Positions 9,513 to 21,500 of a stretch of 64,000 bases of DNA are shown one piece after another. Source of the DNA: Hybos culiciformis (Eukaryota > Arthropoda > Insecta > Diptera > Hybotidae); assembly GCA_964007475.1 (NCBI GenBank), contig OZ023274.1, forward strand, positions 103,091,372 to 103,155,371. Direction: 5' to 3'. A program made the position numbers and the translations under genes. Positions within the stretch are counted from its first letter, which is position 1. Every line of letters begins with the position of its first letter. Below the pieces are notes generated by a model that searched no databases, was not told the origin of the DNA, and worked only from the letters and a program-made list of their open reading frames with translations.

Positions 9513-12500
9513 CTGAGATTAAAAATTTTAATAATTAAGTTTCCACTTTTTTTTTTTAATTTTGAAAGAGAAAATAATATGGGTTAATTTAGTGAAAGAT
9601 TTTTCACTTACTTTTTCACTATCCAATAATTCGCAGAGTATGCTGTCATAATCCTTTTTCGTTATTCGCTCCGGAAAACAACAGGCCGTCTTAATAAACA
9701 TTTTTAGAGAGCGTTCCAGCAACTGAAAATAGAAAATTATTATATTTAAAAATATTAAATTTAAAAGTCCCGAAGTTTAAGCACGAAAGAAAGACCATTT
9801 TTAATTTTTATACATTACCTGATTAACTTCTCCATAGTCATAATCGTCATGTCTAATACCATAAATACATTGTATGTAATTCCAAATTCCACGACGAAAT
9901 TTCGATGTATCAACATTTTTAAATCCAGCCATACTGAAATACGTCAAATTATAGGCACATCGAAATTTGTCATCCAATAAATAGCCAACATCATTATAGA
10001 GCCTAAAAATATATAAATATATAAAAAGTTAAAATTATAATCAACTATTTTATTCAAAAAAAAAAAAAAAAATACCAACCCATTGACTAGACTGTAACCA
10101 TGATCATCCCAACTGTAATCTTGAATTCTAAATGTATTTGGCAAATTTTCTGCACCACGTTTAGCAAAATCTGTGTAAATAAATGTTGGATCATCAATAT
10201 AATGGCTTATTATCTCTGGTGGTTGTTCTGATTTTGATTCAGTTGGCAATTCAGCTGTTTGAAGTTCAACTTTCTTGAAACGATTACTTAGCTCAGCTTC
10301 GCTGCATTCAGCTTGTTTTTGTGACAAAATTTTCATTCGTTCCATTAGAGCTTCAACGCTGACCTCTTGTTGTTTGTCAAATGAATCTATGAAATAAAAA
10401 TATTTTAAATGATAAATCATAAAGTTGCTATTTTATGTACTTTAAATTTTATAGAGGCAGAATTTTCGAATTTATGGAAAATTTGGAAGAGCAGGGAAAT
10501 AAGAAGATTTGATGATTCACAATAACTTACCATTAACATTTGCACCATTGTTTGATAATTTTATACTACCATTTGATGATAATAACAAGTTATTATTAAT
10601 ATTATTTGTTGTTTCTGTTAAAATATTACTATTATTATTATTATTATTATTTGTTCCTGAACTTCCTGATGCAACATTAACTTGAGATAATTGCGGCGGT
10701 GCACCTAATAATTTATTATTATCTAATAACACAGCATTAGTTTTTGATAATGATGATTTTTGTTCTGTTTTAGGTGGTATTTTTGTTTTTGGACTAGAAT
10801 TATTTGAACTATCCAATTGTTGAGTTAAACCACATGAGAATACAAATGATGATAATGCATGAAAATGTGATAAAATAACTATAGCATGAACTACTTCAGC
10901 TAATGACCAACTATTTGTTCCTTTAGTAAGGCACTCGATATGTTGTTTACGCAACAACCACGGGCGATGTGCTAATAATTTATTTATATCATAAATGGCA
11001 CGTAATTTTGCGGGTATAAAATCGAGACCTACAAAAAAAAGGCATTTGTTTATTTTAATAAATAATAATAATGGTTTTTCTTTAATTATTAATTATTATT
11101 GTTATTAGAAATTCATAGCGTATATGTAAAGAAAAGAATTTAGCAAATATTTTATTAAGAAATTGATGGTAATTCTCAAAAAAAAACTTCCGTATTTAAA
11201 TGTAAATTACTTAAACTAGGCTAAAAAAATAATCATAAATTTAATCAATATGTTAATTGGAATTCCTTCTTTTGTTTAATCACCTTGAATTTAATAAAAA
11301 ATTCAATAAGTTTGCATTGTACATAATTAGGTATTTAAGAAACATTTAAATTCGGTATAATTAAATTAAAAAATTAGTACAGGATAATTTACCATTCAAC
11401 CATGATGAATCACCGCCAAAAGACAAAAATTCTTTTTCGTACATTTTAACCAAATATGTGCATTGATGTCTAGCGGCAGCCTGAAAAAAAATAAATAAGT
11501 TTAAAGAAATTAATTTTTTACTAATATCTTGATTTTTTATTTAATTAGCATTATAATTGAATTTTTAACTTCCTTTTATTGCAAAAGTCAAAATTATATA
11601 TATATTTAATGACTTTCCATAATTAACAGAATAAAATCATTAAGCTTAGTTAGTGTCTTTTAACCGCTTGCGCGTGTATGTTTTTATAAATATCCATCAT
11701 TCAAAAAACATTTTTTTAGAATAAGTCATCACATCACGACACGATGTCAGTAACTTATTTAAGAATGTATCTGAAATTTTATTTACATTTATAAAAGTTA
11801 TATTTTATATAATATATATAATACATTTTTTTGGATGAGGCATCACAGTCTCAGTGGTTAATTAAAGCGCTTATGTACATCGTAATTTAAATTTTTGCGT
11901 ATTTGGTGGTACCCTGGATGACTTCATCTTTTTCTTTTTTTTTTACATTGTTATTTAATTTTATTTTAATTATTATTATGGTAATAAGTTTATTAAAAAA
12001 AAAAATTAAATTGATTGAAATTGATATTCATTATAACAATAAATCTTTTTATTTCACTATTAATTTCTTCCTGTATACAAATTTTTATCAGATAAATTTC
12101 ATTATTTGTATAATTTCTTAAAAATTAATAAAAAAAAATTATTAATACAATATATATTATAAGTGAAACGACAAGAAGAGCTACCTAAATGGTTAAATAA
12201 ATTATAAAATATAATCTCTGAGAACTTTAATATCACGTCTGTAGAATAAAAAAAAAAACAGTACGGACTTATAATTTATTTTGTTGAAATAATACTTGTA
12301 ATAAATAATATTAAATTCAAGATAGGAGTAATAATATTTTTAACTGCTACTTTGTTTTGTATATAGGTAATAAAATTAAATTTATGATAACTCTAAAAAT
12401 ATAACATTATTATACAAATATTATAACATAACATATATTCATTATAATAATTTATATTTATGTTCAAAATATTTATATTAATTTAATTTTAATATTTTTA

Positions 12501-15500
12501 TCTATATTTCATTAAAGGGTAATAATTTGATAAAAAAATATAATCTACAATATTATTAATCCATGCAATTATTCTATAAAAATGTTATATTAAAAAGCTT
12601 TATGTCAATATTGTTGCACTATTAGCAGCAAAAAAAAAAAGGGGTAAGTGGCATTTTAAGTATTTTGCACAATCGTTTCACAAAAGAAGTCTTTTTCAAT
12701 GCCCTCTAAAATGTAAATATTGATTTTTCACTTCACTACTATATGAATAATAAAAATTAAACAAAGTATAGGAAAAAAAAAATTAAAAGATTATGTATAA
12801 ATGAACTCAAAAAGTAAATATTAAAAAAAATCCATATATAATGTATATATTTCAAGTAACGTAGGTAATACATTTTTATAATCAAATAATTATTATTGTA
12901 TCCAATATGCAATAGATAACTATGAACCTACATTGTACATTTATATCATAAACAAATTAAAAATATGGTCTTATTTATTATTTAGATTAAAAATACTTTC
13001 TATCACATAAAATATATAAAAAAAAAAAAGAAGAATTTATTAAAAACATTTATTGCACTATACATACTATTTATACTATTTATACTATTTATACTATTTA
13101 TACTATTTATACTATTTATACTATTTATACTATTTATACTAAGCAGACAATATTCTATAAAAACTATTATTTAATTATTTTTCTCAAAAATATTTAGTTT
13201 ATCTTTTTTTGTTATTCAGTAGTATATTTATGATTGATGCTAGCATTAATAGTAGTTATCATCTTGTTGATATTACAGTATAATCATACTAAATGATGAT
13301 ATTAACTTTAATGATGATTTTGACGATATTATTACTATTAATGATCATATACTGATATTACAATGTACAATATGATTAATGGAAATGTTTATGAAAGCTA
13401 TCATAATTATTACAAATTTTTTTTCTGTGAGATATTTGTGAGATAGGGCAATGACAACGTCAAGAAATTTTATTGAAAATAATAAATTAAAATTTTCTCT
13501 AAAAAAGAAAATTAAAAACTAAAGAGTAACATAAAATCGTTGCTCATTTAAATGAAAACTTGCCCAAAGTATATTAGCTTCAATTAATTTCATTAACACC
13601 TATCTTTGAATTCTCGATTTAATTTCATATTTTATTCAAAAATACGTTTAAATAAAATCAAAACGATTTCTCTTGTTTATTTTTTGATGTCATTATTATT
13701 TTCGCTAAGTAGCTTTAAAAAAAATATTATAATTTTCAATGAATTCTGTTTTTTTTTAATAAAATAAAAATTATCTAATAATTTATTTTTATATTTTTGT
13801 ATTGTGAAAACAAAAAACAATATTTATTTACATTTCAAATCAAATTAGATTTGGTTCTATTCTCACGTAATTTAAGTGCGGACTTTCTTAGGCTGGTTCT
13901 TTAAGTTGGAGGTATAGTACAAAAAAAAGATTTTTCCAAATTCAATTTTCATTTTTTTCATATTTAAGTTTTAGTTTTTTAATTGTATGAGCTTTAGTTT
14001 AATGTCTATAGAAATTTTTTGGACATTTAAACCCATTTCAATGAATACAGAAAATTAGTTTGACGTCCAATATACTATGATTTTGAAATGCCCAAAGTTA
14101 AATAAAATAAAAATAAAAAAACAAATTTATTATAATTATCTGGATATATTTAAATAAACAAGTTGGTACAAACAAAAAAATTGTAAGAAACCGAAAATTT
14201 TTCTATCGTAAACAAAATTAAACTTTAAAAAGCTAAATTTTCTTTAATAAATTAAATTATTATTTTTATTTTTTTACTATCTCTTAATATTGATGTCGAC
14301 CCCCTGTTGATTTTTAATTGACTTGTTTTGATGCGAAATATAATATTGTACATGTATAATGTTGTATATTGTATAGTTTATAATATAAACATTATTTATA
14401 GGTATGTATATTATAATGAATGTATATTTATATAATTTGATGAAGGTACATACTTTTAAATAATATATACTTTTACATATATATAAAAATAGTAAATGTA
14501 TAGAAAAAAACAATAGCTATGAAAAAGTGTAGTTTTTTTTTTATGAAAATGTAAATTTTCATACTGGGTGATAATAAGCTTTTGAGATATTGCTGTCACT
14601 TTATTTTAAGCTTGTCTATTTTAATTATTTTTAATTTCTCTTCATTGAATAAACTTCTTACAGAGTATTTTATGTTACATTGAACTAAGAGGAGGAATAA
14701 ATTTTTGAAAAAATAAAAGTATTATAAATTTTCCGATGACACTTGGTAAAATTTTCTATTGAACTTTAACTTTGGAAATTTTGAAATTGCAATCTTTTAT
14801 TTTTGAATACATAGTGACAATTGTTTCTAAATATTCAAATCGTACTAAATACTTAATTACATAACACATAAAAATATGTTAATCATAATTTCTTATAAAA
14901 AAGTAAATGAAAATCGAATTAATGTGAATTAATTCTTAACTTACTCCTTTACACTTTAATTAGTTTTAAAATTTGTTCCACAAAATAAAACTGCAATAAA
15001 ATTGATTTAGCATAAGAATCAGTTCAATAAAGATTTCAAAAAAATTAACATTAAGGTTTCGATTAAGACTACCGTGTCGAACCTACGTAACTAATATTTT
15101 CTTGGTCTAAGAGATGAAGTATTAAAAATATTCACGAAAATTAATTAAATAATTAATTTACAAAATGAAACGCATCATTATCAATCGAAATATACTCTTT
15201 CTTCTATCTTCTATCTACATAAAGAAGAAATTACTTTTTTCGAAATATATATATTTTTTAAATTAAAATTAAATTCTTAATTTTTATAATTTTTATTAAT
15301 AGAATTCAGAATAATTTTTAAATTAAATATATTTTCTTTTGTTTGAAAATTTAATGAGAAAACATTTATTTTTAAATAACAAATTAAAAATATTTGTAAC
15401 AGTTTGTAAATATTTTTTTTTTTTCATTTTACTATATTAATAATTTCTTCATTATAATTAATTTAATTTCATTTAAATTAAAAAAAATTACATCAGAATT

Positions 15501-18500
15501 ATTACTAGGTATTTTATATTTACGTACAAATTTTTTAAAGTAAATTTGTTTTAATAAATATTCGCATTATAAATTTAAAAATAAAAAATAAAAATAGAAA
15601 TATGTATTATTGTAATTTTACAAAATTATTTTCGCGCCAATTTTGAAAAAAACATTGAAATTTATTTGATTTTAAAATTGAAATTAGTTTGGAATAATAG
15701 AAAATCTAACTTTATTGTTTGAATCATCATATAAAAATAAATTAATTAAGAAATCAATCAATTTAATTTTTGATTTTCATATAAAGATTTATAAATAAAA
15801 ATAAAAAAAAAAATAATATTTATATTAAAATTCAACTTACGATAATTGCTAAATAGCAACGAAAATGATATGGCAGTGGTCCATCTCCTCGCATTATAAA
15901 ATTTTGTGTACGCAAAAAATGTTCCAAAAATCTTGGATGATAACCAATAACTTGAGAGACATGATCCAATTCACATTCGCCGGCCATAATGTACTGTTTA
16001 AATCCGTACTGAAAATATTTTATAAAGAAAAACAAAAAAATTATAATTAAATATATTGTTGTTTATTGGCAAAATATATAAATTTTATTAAAAGGAACAA
16101 TAAAAAAAAAAAAAAAATATTAAGTAAATAAAAATATAATATATAAGTACCTATATGTATGTGTATAACATAAAATATATATAATATAAATTAATAGGTA
16201 TATATATATAAAAACGAATACTTCGATAAATGGATGGAATGAGCCATAAAGTGACGTACATTAATTTTGATTGAAAAAAAAAATTTATATTTTGTAAACA
16301 ACTTGTTGCTCTCATTCTATTTAATTGTATACGACATTTTATTAAATTTTAATTTAAAAATAATTTTTTAATATTATCAATTTTATATTAGTAGAACCAT
16401 TATTTAAATTGAAGATTAATTCAAAACTTTGGTAAAGAGGTTTTCATCATAATTCATCAATAATCTACAAATCGACGGTTTGTAAATTACAAGGCAGAAC
16501 ACTAAATCATGATTTAACTTTAATTTTTTATTTATAGCATTGCCATCTGGAACCATAAACCAGGAGAAATTTTGTGAACGTGAAGGAAAAATATTTAAAA
16601 ATATATGAACAACATTTTATTCAAATTTATAAATATATAATAACTATTTCGTATAATTCAGTAAAATGGTTTTTATTCCATATTGATTTTTTTTAAATGT
16701 TAAGAAGTTTAAATAATATAAAACAAAATATAAGAGGGTGTATTAAAATTATTTTTTATCGCTTTATAGCACAAAATTAACTTTATTTAATTCAGATGGG
16801 TACCTCGAACAAAAACATTCTTTATCAGAAATAGTTTTTTTTTATATTTCTTTTCTCTATATAAAATAAATTAATAATATGTATAATATGGAAAACATAT
16901 TCATATATGAAAATTTTTATTTTTTTGATCGTTGTTATCGATGTATGTATTCTTTTTTTGATTTTTTCATACAAAAGTTATAAGAACAATGCGCTTAAAT
17001 CATTTTATAGATTTCTGTGTCTATTTTTGATAACATTTAATAAGCTTAATTAACAAATATATAAAAAAAAGGTTAAATTCCAACTATTCCAAGGTATTTT
17101 AAATATTATATTTTAGGAGAAAATTGGAATATAAAATTGCAATAAATAAAAATATATCTAAAACTAATGTAGACTACACACAAAATAATAATCTCATCAT
17201 ATTATGGTAATATAATAAATCGATAATACAAAATTCTCACAAAGAGTTTTTATATATTTTACTATATTCTACAGTAATTATTATTAAAATAACTTCAATA
17301 CTCAATTAATTTCAGATCGACTTTTCTCAAGATGAGAATTTAAAAAGAAGTAAAATGAAAAAAAAAAAAAAGTTATCTAAAGCTCACATCATATTTATTT
17401 TTGAGCTTAATATAATTAATATAATATGCTGATTAAAAAGCACATACATCAGATTGAATAAATGAATCAATAATTCCAAAATTTTAATAAAATTTTTCTT
17501 TATCTTCTTCGTTTAAAATAAATATAATCTAAGAATTTAATAAAATCATCCAAAGTACAAAGGCATTATTCTGTATAATTACTCAATATGATGTTAAAGC
17601 TATTGACACTTTAGAATTGAGACAAGAGTGACAATTAAGTTAATTCATTAAATGAGTAATTATATGATATTTTTTTTATTATAAAGAATAAAATTATTCT
17701 TTAAGAATTATATTAACAAGAAGATATAGGTAAATGACCTTGGTAATAATATAAAATAAATTTATTTAATAATTTTGTTATCATTATCAATGTTGTAAAA
17801 ATAAAAAAAAAACATAAATAAAATAAAACTGAATATTTTTGTATTTTATTTTACTTATATTTATTTAATATATATAGATATAATTATTTATATATGATAA
17901 AGTATACAGTAAATAACAAGTTTTATCTCTTAAATTCGAAAATTTACTTGTTTATCTTACCAAATATACCGATTATTACCTATTTATTTATTTTTTGTTT
18001 TTTTTTAAATTTAAACTCAGACGTTTTGCTTTTGAAATAACTGAGACCGAGTGTCTTCTACAAATGAGTATTTTTCAAATATTTATTTATATAATTGAAA
18101 ATTTGTTGTCATTGTAATTATATTATTAGATTTATAATCTGATTATTAGATTTTTATTACGCAAATTAAATACTCAAATATTTAATTAAATGTTTTTCCT
18201 CATAGCAATAATATAATGTTATTAAATTATTGAACTAGCAATTTCTGTTAGAAATAAAAATTTTAACAAGAATTATTAAATTTTCATTCCTTCTGTCAAG
18301 TGGGTATAATAAATTTATTAAGTTAAGTTTGAAATTAAAATGACTAACAACAAATATATATTAGTAACAGAATTTTGAATTAAGAAACTCTATATTGAAG
18401 TGTAGGTACTTTACGATAATTAAAGGTTTGTTTTAAGATTTTAATTTTATTAGTTCTGATGTCTCAGTTTTAAATGCAGTTAAGCAAGAGTATCTTATAT

Positions 18501-21500
18501 TTGAAAGTTTAGCATCAAATGATGGTAGTTTCGATAATTTTGTGTTGTCGACAAATTACGGATAAAACAATAATTTATTATTGTTTTCTCTTCTCACATT
18601 ATATTCAATTCGTTAAAATTTTTATATTATTTTCATATTATTCAGGAAATGAAAAAAAAACTTTTCTGTCAATTTATTTAAAGTCTATAATGAAGGAAAT
18701 TTATCTTTAAGAAAAAAATATTTATAATTAAATATTTATATACCTATATTTTTTTTTTATTATTATTGAAAAATTAGTTTTAATGAATGCATAACAAAAA
18801 TTTTTAGCTAATTTATCATAGAAAATCGTGTAAAAATTTTTCTTTTTATCTCATGCTTCAGTAAAAAATTTCCCACTTCCCACATTTCAATTTTAATAAT
18901 TTTCAATTTTTATTTTTTTTTACTCATATGAATTATTATTATTATTTATTTATTTTTTTCAACATTAAATTCCTATTAAATTTTTGAATAAAAAGTTTTT
19001 ATTATATTAATTTTTGATATTTTGTCTTATCTATCTATAAATATTCTTAATTTGTGAAAAATGTTCACTGTTTAGCAGACTCAGACGCCGTCAACTCAAC
19101 TTTTTACAATCGTGCCCAATTTTGGACCATTTTAAGTCAAATTTTGAAACAATTTTTCATTCAAAACCTTTTAATTGTTTCATACTTTAAAATGGTACAT
19201 AAATTTTTAGAATCGGTTTCAGATAGACCCACTCGCCGTCAACCTAGCCGTTGTTTTTCCAATTTTTCTGTTTTTTTACGGCTATGTTGACGGCGAGTGG
19301 GTCTATCTGTAACCGATTCTAAAAATTTATGTACCATTTTAAAGTATGAAACAATCAAAAGGTTTTGAATGAAAAATTGTTTCAAAATTTGATTTAAAAT
19401 GGTCCAAAATTGGGCACGATTGTAAAAAGTTGAGTTGACGGCGTCTGAGTCTGCTGTTTAGGATTAATTTTCAAATTTTGATTAGAAGAAGCATAAATTA
19501 TGCTACAGGATAAAGTTTCATAGAATATTGCCAAAAATGGCATACTTTATATTATACAGTATATAATAGAATTGCATGTAGGCTGGCTAGGCTAGAACAC
19601 CTTAAGATATTTTTCAAATAAACAACATCAATTGGTCAAGTTTTATTACTCCTAAAATTATAGTAAAAAAAAAAACAATTTAATTCAATGAGCATAAAAA
19701 AATAGAAATATAAATACCTACAATAAAGTAATCTATATTTTTATTATTTATGTTTTTGAATAAAAAAAAAAAAATTCCATATGAATAAAATTTTGCTTAT
19801 GTTTAGCATGTAATTTTCGAAAAAAAAAAAGTTTAGATCATTTACTCAAGTTGTGATCAAAATCTTTTTAAAATATAAACAAACTTTATTCTTTATTTTC
19901 ATTTGAATAACGCAAAACAATTTTGCAAAAAAAAAATATATATATAGGCATGTATATGTATTTATTTAAAATTCTCTTCCTCTATGGTTTATTTAGATTT
20001 TGTTTTTTTTTTTTTTTCATAATATTTACTTAATTTTGAAGGTTAAAAAAAAATTAAATGAAATAAATTTAATTTGGTATTCTTTACACTCACAAAAAAA
20101 AAATAAGGGCCATAAAAATTTTGAAAACACATTGAATATAATTTAAGTTTTGTCATTACATTTTTATATTTTAATTTCTTTATGTAATTTTTATTTTTAT
20201 TTATTATTATTATTATTAGTTTTTTTTCTAATGAGGAAGTTATTTAAAGCTCATCTTTATTCAGTTGGTTTTTTCATAATCAAAAAAATAAAATCAACTT
20301 TATATTTATTATATGAAATTAAAAGGTGGGCGAAGTAAGTGTTATGGAATATATACATATATAGACTGTTTAAATTTAAACTTTTTTTTATAATAATAAT
20401 TTTTTTTTTGGAAAATTTAGATAAATGTCAAAAATTGCATTCATATAATTTTTGAAGGTTTTCTCGTCTCAAATATTCATTGATCTTTGAGCTGAATCTT
20501 AATGGAACCGCATTAATCGTTCATTGAAAATGCCGATTGTTAAATAATAATAATGAGTTGGGGTGTATCCTAACACCACTGCACTTCAAGGCAATAAATT
20601 GCCATGAAAACTTTACCATCACGCTCATATACATGCTAATATGAGAGGAGAGGGCTCGGTACGAAGCATGCAATGGAATCTTAATATTACCACCAAACGA
20701 TGCTTAAATCAAGCATCAGAAAAGAAAAAAAAAGAATTATAGAAAAAACAAACATAAAACAATAAGAACAAGTCTCGTTTCTGATAAACAACGAAATCAC
20801 TAGTGACATATAACATAACAACAAGAATAATTTCCCTAGTAAAATTTTTTTAAAAAAAGAGAGTAAATATAAGAAGAAAGAGTAAATTAAAAAAATTAAA
20901 AATATAATAAGAAGAAGAAGAAGAATTAGTGGAAAATATCCTACTACTTCCTCTGGCGTCAACTAAGACATTTCATGAAGATTCAAAATGAATCAAAAAA
21001 AAAAAAAAAATTACTCAAATTAAAAACAATCAGCATACAACGACCTATCGGCTTCAGATAATATATGAAATATATATTGTCTTACATTACTTCGTCAGGG
21101 TACGTTTGTATGTTGAAACGATAATTTAAATTTAAAAAATAAAATAAAAATAATAATTAGAAGAATTATCTTTAGTCTACCACTTCCCTTGGCTTCGGAT
21201 ATACAGAAAATTTAAATATTAATTAAAGTCTTCCAATGTTATTAGTGAAAAAATAATTAGCCTTTAAATCAGCTTTAAGGGATGCCTTAGAGATATTAAG
21301 GTCAAAAAAAAAGTTAAATACATCTATTCATACTACATTATCAATTCCGCAATGAAATTTGAGTTCTTCTTCTTATACAAGTTTGTAAAAGTTTTAAAAA
21401 AAAAATAAAAATTTAGTTGTTATTTTACTTCGAAGTAACAACTTAAGCATATTTTCCATAATATGTATTTATGAACGTTGAACATATTTATAAAAAAAAT

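Noticed and set aside
15865..16050. 61-codon + strand ORF
   Set aside because: Antisense shadow of Sesn exon 2.
16460..16620. Possible + strand exon after TTTATAG at about 16540
   Set aside because: Only a 20-codon open stretch, no donor partner and no recognised peptide.
19054..19290. 78-codon + strand ORF
   Set aside because: Lies within the left arm and loop of the foldback element; the inverted repeat explains it.
20687..20962. 91-codon - strand ORF rich in Leu/Ile/Phe
   Set aside because: Looks like a membrane protein only because A+T-rich DNA encodes such residues; it sits in a low-complexity part of a probable repeat patch.
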